From contig JACQXD010000153.1 in NCBI GenBank assembly GCA_016208875.1, positions 1-39,305 on the forward strand: a stretch of 39,305 nucleotides of DNA, given 5' to 3'. Positions 32,814 to 39,305 of this stretch are shown here, piece by piece. The stretch comes from Nitrospirota bacterium. GTDB lineage: Bacteria; Nitrospirota; Thermodesulfovibrionia; Thermodesulfovibrionales; UBA1546. The notes under the pieces were generated by a model that was not told the origin of the DNA, ran no database searches, and was given only the letters and a program-made list of their open reading frames with translations. How positions within the stretch are numbered: position 1 is the stretch's first letter; each line of letters opens with the position of its first letter. Both the position numbers and the translations under genes were made by a program.

Positions 32814-33217
32814 TTTTCGGTTAAATCTATCTTCGGCTCGGTCACCATCCCGAGTTTCTCTATCCCCGCCTCCTTTATCTCGCCCATTACTTCGACAACA
32901 AGTCCATACGGCACATCCTTATCCGCCTTAAGAAATACATTAGGATTTAGTCTACTGACCGATTCGAGTTTTTGTCTCATATCGGAGATGGACATCGGGG
33001 CATCGTTAATATAAACATTGCCGTCTTTTTTTATTATCAGCATTATCCTTTCTTCCGGAGGCAGGTCTTTACCCTTTGCCTTAGGAAGGTTTACGTCAAT
33101 GCCCTGCTGAAGCAATGGTGCAGTAACCATAAATATTATGAGCAGCACAAGCATTACGTCTACCAGCGGCGTTACATTTATCTCTGAAAGAATACCTCTG
33201 TTTCTATCGGTTTTCAT
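32810..33217 (-). CDS. tolR: Tol-Pal stator protein TolR (ExbD family)
   Basis: 135 residues. N-terminal INVTPLVDVMLVLLIIFMVT holds the single helix with the proton-carrying Asp. The periplasmic domain follows (DGNVYINDAPMSISDMRQKL, FLKADKDVPYGLVVEVMGEI). It overlaps tolQ and tolA by 4 bases each. Confidence 0.96.
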   Translation of the reverse strand: MKTDRNRGILSEINVTPLVDVMLVLLIIFMVTAPLLQQGIDVNLPKAKGKDLPPEERIMLIIKKDGNVYINDAPMSISDMRQKLESVSRLNPNVFLKADKDVPYGLVVEVMGEIKEAGIEKLGMVTEPKIDLTEK

Positions 33218-33840
33218 CCTGCTTCCTTTGAAAAGAAGTCGAGTAATTCTTCGGAAAAATCTTCCATCTCTATTATCATCTGTCTTGCCCTGCTGAGATA
33301 GTAGTTATATGCTATTACGGCAGGAATCGCCGCCGCGAGTCCGGCGGCAGTGGTGATCAATGCCTCTGCAATGCCCGGTGCAACCACTGCAAGCGAAGCC
33401 GAACCGGCAGCACCTATTCCCCTGAATGCATTCATTATCCCCCATACAGTACCGAACAAACCAATAAAAGGCGTAGTAGACCCTGTTGTTGCGAGGAAAC
33501 TAAGGTATTTCTCGAGTTTGGCTGATTCGAGCGCCCCATATCGCCTTAGTGATCTTTTAATCTCAGCCCTGTCGCTGACGGTCTCCGAGAACGTAAATTT
33601 AAATATATTTGCGAGAGGGCTTAGATCAATGGTTTTCGTAACGTGTAAGAGACCCTTGGTGTCGCGTCCTGCCCTATACGTTCTAAGGAATATATCCGTC
33701 TCTCTGTTTGCCTTAGAAAAATAACGGTATTTATAAAATATTATCGCCCAAGATACTATGGAGAAAAATAGGAGAAGGATCAATACCCCTTTAACGATAT
33801 AACCGGCCTGGAGTATTAACTGGATAGCAGTATTTTGCAT
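33214..33840 (-). CDS. tolQ: Tol-Pal motor protein TolQ (ExbB/MotA family)
   Basis: 208 residues, three helices: about 17-38, then TPFIGLFGTVWGIMNAF and EALITTAAGLAAAIPAVIAY, the two conserved helices that surround the TolR helix. First gene of the operon. An AAGAGG site lies 7 bases before the ATG. Confidence 0.96.
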   Translation of the reverse strand: MQNTAIQLILQAGYIVKGVLILLLFFSIVSWAIIFYKYRYFSKANRETDIFLRTYRAGRDTKGLLHVTKTIDLSPLANIFKFTFSETVSDRAEIKRSLRRYGALESAKLEKYLSFLATTGSTTPFIGLFGTVWGIMNAFRGIGAAGSASLAVVAPGIAEALITTAAGLAAAIPAVIAYNYYLSRARQMIIEMEDFSEELLDFFSKEAG

Positions 33841-33970
33841 AAATACCTCTTATTCTCTTTTGATAGATTATTAAATTTTTACTATCGAGACTAAACGCAG
33901 TATTGCCCGACTTAAGTCTTAAAATAAAAGAAAATTATCTAAAAGTCAAATTGCAGTTAGTTTTTCGTCA

Positions 33971-33999
33971 TTGATGTTTTTGGAACAACGGGGTAAACT
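33971..33999 (+). promoter_or_regulatory. Leaderless-type promoter of argS
   Basis: TTGATG (33971-33976), 17 bases, TAAACT (33994-33999), then 8 bases to the ATG at 34008. No ribosome binding site. Confidence 0.5.
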
Positions 34000-34007
34000 T
34001 AACCTCT

Positions 34008-35645
34008 ATGAAAAAAAGACTTCAGCATTTAATACAATGTGCACTTAAACAGCTTGGCATTACATCTGTAGAGGTGGTTGTAGAACTTCCAGAAGAATCT
34101 TTCGGCGACATTGCAACCCCCGTTGCAATGTCACTGGCAAAGATACTTAAAAAACCACCTCGAAAGATCGCGGAGGATATTATAAAGGCAATCGACGAAA
34201 AGGATATTTTCGACCGGATAGAGATTGCAGGCCCGGGCTTTATAAATTTTACATTCTCAAGAACATATTTATATTCGGAATTGAAAAATCTTATAAAAGA
34301 GGATTCGTTATTTCTAAGGGAAAAAATCGGAAAAGGGAAAAGGGTGCAGGTTGAATTTGTGAGTGCAAATCCGACAGGCCCGCTCCATCTCGGACACGGC
34401 CGGGGTGCAGCCGTCGGGGCTGCTTTATCCAATTTGTTGGGTGCAGGAGGATATAAGGTAGAGAGAGAGTTTTATATAAACGATGCGGGGAGACAGGTAA
34501 GGTTGCTCGGTATGTCCGTTTTTGCAAAATACAAGCAATTGCATGGTATGGATTATCCATTTCCGGATGATGGATATAGGGGTGACTATATCGAAAACCT
34601 TACAAGAGAATTTGAAAACCAATATAAAGATCGATTTGTCAAAAATGAATTTGATGAGGCAGCACGTATAGTTATAGATTTTTCATACAAAAAAATGCTT
34701 GCCCTCATTAAGAAGGACCTTGAAGATTTCCATGTATATTTCGATACGTGGCAGAGCGAACGTGAGCTTTATGAAAAGGGAGAAGTGCTGAAATCCATAA
34801 GTGATCTGAGAGAGCGGGGCTGCGTATATGAAAGAGAAGGGGCCACATGGTTTAAATCTACGGATTTCGGTGACGATAAAGACAGGGTTATTATAAAAGG
34901 TGACGGAGAATATACATATTTTGCTCCAGATATTGCCTACCATAGAAAAAAGGTAGAGGGAAAATTCGATGAGCTAATCGATATATGGGGAGCCGACCAT
35001 CACGGATATATACCCCGTATTCAGGCAGTTATTCAGGCGCTCGGTTATCCGGGAGAAAGCCTTAAGGTTTTACTGGTCCAGATGGTTTCCCTGCTGAGAA
35101 GCGGGAAACCGGTTCTGATGTCGAAGAGGGCGGGTGAGTTTGTAACCTTGCGGGAGGTAATGGATGAGGTCGGTGCAGATACGACAAAGTTCATATTTCT
35201 TACAAGGCGTCCCGACAGCCATCTTGAGTTTGACCTTGAAGTTGCCAAGGCACAGTCGGCAGAAAACCCTGTTTTCTATGTGCAATATGCGAATGCACGT
35301 ATAAACAGCATATTTGCACATGCAAGGGAACAGGGGATAGATGCAGATAAAGTTAAGGATACGGAACCCGGTCTATTATCAGTGCCTGAAGAATTGAGAA
35401 TAATAAAAAAGCTTCTTACATATCCCATGGTATTTGAGGGTGCCGTTATATCGCACGAACCGCACAGGATTACCTTCTATCTTCAGGAGCTTGCCGGTAT
35501 GTTCCATCCCTATTATCAGAGATATAAAGTCGTAACCGATGATACCGATCTTACAATGGCACGTCTTGCCCTTTGCGAGGCAATAAGGATTGTGCTCCGG
35601 GACGGCTTCGAGATACTCGGGCTGAGTGCACCCGAGAGGATGTAG
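34008..35645 (+). CDS. argS: Arginyl-tRNA synthetase
   Basis: 545 residues, class I, normal length. The N-terminal Add1 domain (residues 1-100), the HIGH-type motif NPTGPLHLGHGRG, REFYINDAGRQVRLLG, IWGADHHGYIPR, and the KMSK-equivalent MSKRAGEFVTL are present. The C-terminal anticodon-binding domain (VQYANARINSIFAHAREQG) ends with the typical LSAPERM. The stop is followed by only a few bases before a recombinase fragment starts, so the gene narrowly escaped damage. Confidence 0.97.
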   Translation: MKKRLQHLIQCALKQLGITSVEVVVELPEESFGDIATPVAMSLAKILKKPPRKIAEDIIKAIDEKDIFDRIEIAGPGFINFTFSRTYLYSELKNLIKEDSLFLREKIGKGKRVQVEFVSANPTGPLHLGHGRGAAVGAALSNLLGAGGYKVEREFYINDAGRQVRLLGMSVFAKYKQLHGMDYPFPDDGYRGDYIENLTREFENQYKDRFVKNEFDEAARIVIDFSYKKMLALIKKDLEDFHVYFDTWQSERELYEKGEVLKSISDLRERGCVYEREGATWFKSTDFGDDKDRVIIKGDGEYTYFAPDIAYHRKKVEGKFDELIDIWGADHHGYIPRIQAVIQALGYPGESLKVLLVQMVSLLRSGKPVLMSKRAGEFVTLREVMDEVGADTTKFIFLTRRPDSHLEFDLEVAKAQSAENPVFYVQYANARINSIFAHAREQGIDADKVKDTEPGLLSVPEELRIIKKLLTYPMVFEGAVISHEPHRITFYLQELAGMFHPYYQRYKVVTDDTDLTMARLALCEAIRIVLRDGFEILGLSAPERM

Positions 35646-35912
35646 TCAAAACTGCCTGTTGTCTTAAGCAAAGAAGAAGTTGCAAAAATCCTCTCATCTG
35701 TTGATAATATCAAACACAAGGCGATACTGATGATTACCTACTCCGCGGGATTAAGAGTAGGCGAAGTAGTTCGATTAAAAATCGAAGACATAGACAGCAA
35801 GAGGATGCTGATTCATATCAAAGGGGCAAAAGGGAGAAAAGACAGATATACAATGCTTTCAGAAACGGCAGGAGTGATTATTATTTTTTTAAAAAAAAGA
35901 ATGATAATATGA
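35646..35912 (+). pseudogene. Tyrosine recombinase fragment
   Basis: Right after the argS stop the frame reads KLPVVLSKEEVAKILSSVDN, IKHKAILMITYSAGLRVGEV and EDIDSKRMLIHIKGAKGRKD before it dissolves into an A/T-rich tail. It matches residues about 57-127 of the recombinase at 36881-37618 closely (IKHKAILMITYS is identical) and includes the catalytic Arg and Lys. Both the N-terminal domain and the HxxR...Y half are missing. It is a relic of a related element. Confidence 0.85.
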
Positions 35913-35932
35913 GGTTTAAGGAGGATTAAATT

Positions 35933-36163
35933 ATGAAGTGGAAAGATATTTTAGAACAATACAAGGCTGAATGGATTTTAATAGACGTAAAAGAGATAGA
36001 TGAGGATTTTAAAATAATAGAAGGTGATGTAATTGCCCATTCAAAGGACAAAGAGGAAATATACAAAAAACTTTTAGAATTAAAACCAAAAAACTTTTCA
36101 ATTGAATATACAGGTGAAATACCGGAAGATCTTGCGGTGGTTCTTTTCTATGAATATATATAA
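35933..36163 (+). CDS. DUF5678-like small protein
   Basis: 76 residues, acidic. The pattern WILIDVKEIDEDFKIIEGDV, AHSKDKEEIYKKLLELKPKN and IPEDLAVVLFYEY fits the small DUF5678-type proteins found upstream of retropepsin-like genes. A strong AAGGAGG site precedes it and it overlaps the protease gene by 14 bases. Its function is unknown; it may be substrate, inhibitor or chaperone of the protease. Confidence 0.7.
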   Translation: MKWKDILEQYKAEWILIDVKEIDEDFKIIEGDVIAHSKDKEEIYKKLLELKPKNFSIEYTGEIPEDLAVVLFYEYI

Positions 36164-36536
36164 ACTTGAGCGACATGGACATTTGCTTATGCTTAAGTCT
36201 TTTATTGAAGGGGGCGAGGGTAAAGCATACCCACGACTGCTTTTAGATACAGGTTCTTCCTATACGATTATTTCACAGGAGATATTAGAAAATATTGGAT
36301 GTAGCCCTGCTATTGCACAGCGAAGACAAAGGATTATTACAGGCAGTGGCTACGAGATTGTTCCTGTTGTTCGTTTAAATAAATTCCACTGCTTAGGAAA
36401 AGTTATTGAAGGAGTTGAAGTGTTGGCCCATACCTTGCCGTATGGAACTTATGTTGATGGTCTTCTGGGTATGGACTTTTTGAATAAATTTGAACTTGAG
36501 ATAAGAATTCATACAGGAGAAATAGTTATCAGATAA
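36150..36536 (+). CDS. Retropepsin-like aspartic protease
   Basis: 128 residues from the ATG at 36150. The catalytic motif is LLLDTGSSYTIIS (D-T-G-S), and the later GLLGMDFLNKFELEIR fits the second conserved region after the flap. Single-domain proteases of this type work as dimers. The usual bacterial homologues are clan AA family A2-like and uncharacterised. A reading from a TTG at 36102 is possible but would run deep into the previous gene. Confidence 0.8.
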   Translation: MNIYKLERHGHLLMLKSFIEGGEGKAYPRLLLDTGSSYTIISQEILENIGCSPAIAQRRQRIITGSGYEIVPVVRLNKFHCLGKVIEGVEVLAHTLPYGTYVDGLLGMDFLNKFELEIRIHTGEIVIR

Positions 36537-36604
36537 TATGTTTGGAAGTAACTTTTTAAAAGAAATGGGAGATGATAAGTGACAAAAATCGTCAGGAGAG
36601 GGTT

Positions 36605-36692
36605 TTCTGGCATCTCAGCCAGAATCGGGATATACGAAACAGGTTCGTCTACAACCCCAAAATTGGGGGTATATACGAACCAAGTTCGCTTA
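36605..36692. repeat. Hairpin plus direct-repeat/palindrome array before the IS element
   Basis: TTCTGGC-ATCTCA-GCCAGAA (36605-36624), then two 22-base direct repeats (36630-36651, 36671-36692), each carrying a CGAA-type inverted repeat (perfect in the second: CGAAC-CAA-GTTCG), with CCCCAA-AA-TTGGGG (36655-36668) between them. No gene is visible from 36541 to 36880. Confidence 0.75.
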
Positions 36693-36699
36693 TAAACAA

Positions 36700-36840
36700 G
36701 TTGAACAAAACCGCTGCGCGGTAGCTCTTCCAGTCTTGAAGTCATAGATACTTATTCATGCCTTGTCGTCAGGCAAGGCTCCCTACTTTAAACACTTCTC
36801 TCAATCACGATACAATTTCCTTTCTACAGCAACCTTGACA
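36700..36840 (+). repeat. 141-base direct repeat, copy 1 (left end of the IS element)
   Basis: Identical to 39165-39305. It includes the terminal hairpin and a GCCTTG-TCGTCAGG-CAAGGC hairpin (about 36760-36779), and ends 2 bases into the in-frame stretch before the recombinase. Confidence 0.95.
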
Positions 36841-36880
36841 GAGGGACTTTGCCCGTTACTTCAAGCAAGCTCCCGATCAA

Positions 36881-37618
36881 TTGGGAGAAGACAAGATCAG
36901 GGAATACCTTCATTACCTGCTTGCAGAAAAGAAGGTCTCGGATTCAACCTACAGGCAGACCTACGGCTCGCTGAAGTTCCTCTATCAGACCACAATGAAG
37001 CAGAGCGTGGTCTTTGACAAGATTCCCAAACTCAAGAATAGAGAGAAACTTCCCGTTGTTCTGGACAGGACAGAAGTCGAGGAGTTATTTTCAGTCACAA
37101 AGAACATCAAGCACAAGGCCATACTGATGATTACCTATTCTTCAGGATTAAGGCTGAGTGAGACATCCCATCTAAAGGTCCCTGACATTGACAGCAAGCG
37201 TATGATGGTCAGGATACAACAGGGCAAAGGCGGAAAAGACCGTTACAGCATACTTTCAGTGGTCGCCCTTGAGACGTTGAGACAATACTACAGGAGGTAT
37301 CGTCCCAAGGATTGGTTGTTCGAGGGGCAACACGCCGATAGACCAATATCGGAACGCACCATAGAAAAGATATTCGAGATCGCTAAGGACCGTGCAAGCA
37401 TCACAAAACCTGCTACGCTCCATACTCTAAGACACAGCTTCGCAACGCATCTGCTTGAGGCAGGGACGGACCTTCATCACATACAGGTGCTTTTGGGACA
37501 TAAATCACCCAAGACGACAACTATCTATCTGCACGTAAGCAACAGGGCGCTGTCGAGGATCACAAGCCCACTGGATTTTCCGCCGGTCATCAAAGAGACA
37601 TCCGAGCGTACCGTCTAA
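36881..37618 (+). CDS. Tyrosine recombinase of the IS91-like element
   Basis: 245 residues from a TTG. The catalytic set is complete: R91 (SSGLRLSE), K119 (GKGGKDR), H181 and R184 (HTLRHSF), H207 (LLGHKSP) and Y216 (TIYLHV). The core-binding domain is short: in frame upstream of the TTG lie RDFARYFKQAPDQ, clearly part of the family, before a stop at 36836-36838. So the N-terminus is either truncated or read through a frame change. It lies 9 bases before the transposase gene. Confidence 0.88.
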   Translation: MGEDKIREYLHYLLAEKKVSDSTYRQTYGSLKFLYQTTMKQSVVFDKIPKLKNREKLPVVLDRTEVEELFSVTKNIKHKAILMITYSSGLRLSETSHLKVPDIDSKRMMVRIQQGKGGKDRYSILSVVALETLRQYYRRYRPKDWLFEGQHADRPISERTIEKIFEIAKDRASITKPATLHTLRHSFATHLLEAGTDLHHIQVLLGHKSPKTTTIYLHVSNRALSRITSPLDFPPVIKETSERTV

Positions 37619-37627
37619 GTCCCTGCG

Positions 37628-38815
37628 ATGGTGCGGAACTGCGGCGGGGTCGAAGTCGCCGACATCTTCCGACAATACGGCCCTGAGTACAGAAAGATTC
37701 ATCCGATGCCCCGCAACCAATTGCGGGCTATGCGTGCGATCGAGGTCTGCCGGACGGCAGAACTCGGTGGACATGTGGATAAGTGCGACCACTGCGGCCA
37801 TCTGGAGATATCTTATAACTCCTGCAGGAACAGGCACTGCCCTAAATGCCAGTTCCTAAAGAAAGAGCAATGGATAGAGGCAAGGAGCGAAGACCTTCTC
37901 CCGATACAATACTTTCACATTGTATTTACCATCCCTGATGAACTCAATCCCATTGTCTTAAGAAACCAAAAGGTCATGTATAATCTTCTCTTCCGCTCGG
38001 TCTCAGAGACGCTTATCACACTCGGAAGAGATCCTAAACATCTTGGCGCACATATTGGGTTCATAGGCGTCCTTCACACATGGGGCCAGAATCTTATGGA
38101 TCATCCACATATCCACTGCATAGTGCCGGGTGGCGGACTGTCCCCTATCAGGCACAAATGGGTTTCCTGCAGAAAGAAGTTCTTTATTCATGTCAATGTC
38201 CTGCGAGAGCTGTTTAAGAAAAAGTTCCTTGCTTATCTTAAACAGAGTTATGAGGCAGGGGAGCTGGCATTTCCGGGTGCTATCACTTACCTGCAAGAGC
38301 CAAAGATATTCGAGAGATTCCGCAAACAGTTTTACTGCAAAAAATGGGTACTCTACAGCAAGCCCCCCTTCGGTGGCACTGAGGAGGTCATCCGGTATCT
38401 CGGCAGATATACTCACAGGATCGCCATCAGTAATCACCGGATTATAAACGTTGCAGACGGCAGGGTTTCATTCAGGTGGCGTGACTACGCAGACGGCAAC
38501 AAAAAAAAGATTATGACTTTAGACGCCCCGGAGTTCATCCGAAGGTTTCTTCTGCATGTCCTGCCCGACAGGTTCGTAAAGATCAGGCATTACGGCCTGT
38601 TGGGCAGCAGAAACTGTAAAAACAACCTAACCTTGTGCCGTGAACTCCTCCACGTATGCAAGGCAGAAAAGGACAACGAGTCCCGGACCGAGACATGGAA
38701 GGAATTGCGGCTTCGAACCTCACGGGTAGATATTACGAAATGTCCCGTCTGTCAAAAAGGCAGGATGCATACGACCGAGGTCTTGCAACCCGCCGGATGC
38801 AGCCGCTCCCCTTAA
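37628..38815 (+). CDS. IS91-family transposase (HUH, Y2-type)
   Basis: 395 residues. The N-terminal zinc-binding region has the Cys pairs C53/C56 and C66...C71/C74 (KCDHCGH and SCRNRHCPKC). The HUH motif is HIH (161-163) in MDHPHIHCIVPGGGL. The tyrosines Y257 and Y261 lie in RYLGRYTHRIAISNHRI, giving the Y-x3-Y pair for rolling-circle cleavage. The C-terminus has another Cys pair (CPVCQKG). It nicks single strands and moves the element by a rolling-circle route. The frame is intact. Confidence 0.93.
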   Translation: MVRNCGGVEVADIFRQYGPEYRKIHPMPRNQLRAMRAIEVCRTAELGGHVDKCDHCGHLEISYNSCRNRHCPKCQFLKKEQWIEARSEDLLPIQYFHIVFTIPDELNPIVLRNQKVMYNLLFRSVSETLITLGRDPKHLGAHIGFIGVLHTWGQNLMDHPHIHCIVPGGGLSPIRHKWVSCRKKFFIHVNVLRELFKKKFLAYLKQSYEAGELAFPGAITYLQEPKIFERFRKQFYCKKWVLYSKPPFGGTEEVIRYLGRYTHRIAISNHRIINVADGRVSFRWRDYADGNKKKIMTLDAPEFIRRFLLHVLPDRFVKIRHYGLLGSRNCKNNLTLCRELLHVCKAEKDNESRTETWKELRLRTSRVDITKCPVCQKGRMHTTEVLQPAGCSRSP

Positions 38816-39164
38816 GGTATGGTTATGAACTCAAAAAAATCCCTTTGTAAACACCCTTCCGAAAGCCATCCCGGTTTCCGTCACACTTTCCTATTGCCTA
38901 AAAGCCCTTTCTTCCTGTATATTCTATGCAAAGCAGGGGCAAGGCAATTGCTGAGATTGCCTGTGTCGGGGCAATTCCAGTCAATCAGCCGCTTTGGATC
39001 AATGAATCCGTAGCCCCATTTTACGGACAAAGACAGGAGGGATGGGATTGAAACTCCATAGGCTGTACGCAGCGGCTTCGTTCAACTTGCTTCTTTCAGA
39101 AATCTTCGCTCTCAGAAATACGCCCACATCTTCTGATCGTATGCCTTCAGAAAGAAGCTTTAAT
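38816..39164. other. Right-end non-coding part of the IS element and junction
   Basis: No gene visible. Holds a GGCAAT-TGCTGAG-ATTGCC hairpin near 38941-38960, the right terminal repeat (39067-39089), and an inverted repeat GCTTCTTTC/GAAAGAAGC (39089-39097 and 39150-39158) just before the second copy of the left end. Confidence 0.6.
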
Positions 39165-39305
39165 GTTGAACAAAACCGCTGCGCGGTAGCTCTTCCAGTC
39201 TTGAAGTCATAGATACTTATTCATGCCTTGTCGTCAGGCAAGGCTCCCTACTTTAAACACTTCTCTCAATCACGATACAATTTCCTTTCTACAGCAACCT
39301 TGACA
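39165..39305 (+). repeat. 141-base direct repeat, copy 2 (window end)
   Basis: Exact copy of 36700-36840; the window ends within or at the end of it, so the true repeat may be longer. It implies that the right side of the element runs into another left end. Confidence 0.95.

Larger units (their letters stand above)
36697..39089 (+). mobile_element. IS91-like insertion element with tyrosine recombinase and HUH transposase
   Basis: The left end CAAGTTGAAC and right end GTTCAACTTG are perfect inverted repeats, extending imperfectly over about 23-25 bases (36697-36721 against 39067-39089). A small hairpin ACCGC-TGC-GCGGT (36710-36722) lies beside the left end. It contains a tyrosine recombinase and an IS91-type transposase, a combination known for part of this family. 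GAAC/CAAG tetranucleotides at the ends fit the target preference reported for IS91. The right limit is uncertain and could lie as far as 39164. Confidence 0.75.

Noticed and set aside
38003-38447. Open frames antisense to and overlapping the IS91 transposase
   Set aside because: Shadows of the transposase codons without own ribosome binding site or motifs.
38819-39013. 64-codon frame after the transposase
   Set aside because: Lies in the non-coding right end of the element, overlaps hairpins, and shows no recognisable protein features.

Overview
The window reads as chromosomal DNA of moderate G+C from a Gram-negative bacterium. A complete Tol-Pal operon, a TolC-like outer membrane protein and several lipoproteins show a double membrane. 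Protein style (ADP-forming acetyl-CoA synthetase beta subunit, PF04392 binding protein beside a hybrid kinase, CoaE joined to a riboflavin kinase domain, DUF5678 plus retropepsin pair) and the many interspersed repeats suggest a Nitrospirota (Thermodesulfovibrionia-like) or neighbouring deep-branching lineage. That placement is an inference and I hold it weakly.

Layout. 1-3.4 kb: a decayed efflux operon (TetR, TolC-like, broken membrane fusion protein, broken RND pump). 3.5-7.1 kb: a HEAT-like repeat protein divergent from a TPR protein, then two Opp/Dpp-type ABC ATPases without permease or binding protein. 7.2-9.4 kb: nucleotidyltransferase with a 74-aa partner, an ATP-grasp acetyl-CoA synthetase beta subunit, and a Phd/ParE-type toxin-antitoxin pair. 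9.4-9.8 kb: 3'-truncated peroxiredoxin with UGA at the peroxidatic cysteine and a SECIS-like hairpin. 9.8-12.8 kb: hybrid histidine kinase with a periplasmic binding protein. 13-13.9 kb: HigBA-type pair and tRNA-Val(CAC). 14.1-17.7 kb: pgk, gap, DUF1015. 17.8-23.2 kb: DUF47 regulator and PiT transporter, a secreted HAD-like protein, O6-alkylguanine-DNA alkyltransferase, PBP1A. 23.2-24.5 kb: an internally deleted U32 peptidase and CoaE-RFK. 24.7-26.9 kb: RRM protein, S21, DEAD-box helicase (RNA remodelling and ribosome cluster). 26.9-33.8 kb, minus strand: tolQ-tolR-tolA-tolB-pal-cpoB-moaA-mnmA. 34-35.6 kb: argS. 35.6-39.3 kb: accessory end with a recombinase fragment, a DUF5678/retropepsin pair and an IS91-like element carrying a tyrosine recombinase; its first 141 bases recur exactly at the window end.

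Three themes run across the window. First, several families of short palindromic or tandem repeats sit in operon gaps and, in at least six genes, inside the reading frame without breaking it. Second, about nine genes or small ORFs have a -10-like hexamer only 5-8 bases before the start codon and no Shine-Dalgarno, so leaderless transcription looks common. Third, there is much deletion-type decay (RND pump, fusion protein, U32 peptidase, peroxiredoxin, HTH antitoxin, recombinase), concentrated in the accessory stretches.

All calls come from reading translations and motifs by eye; no database search was run.
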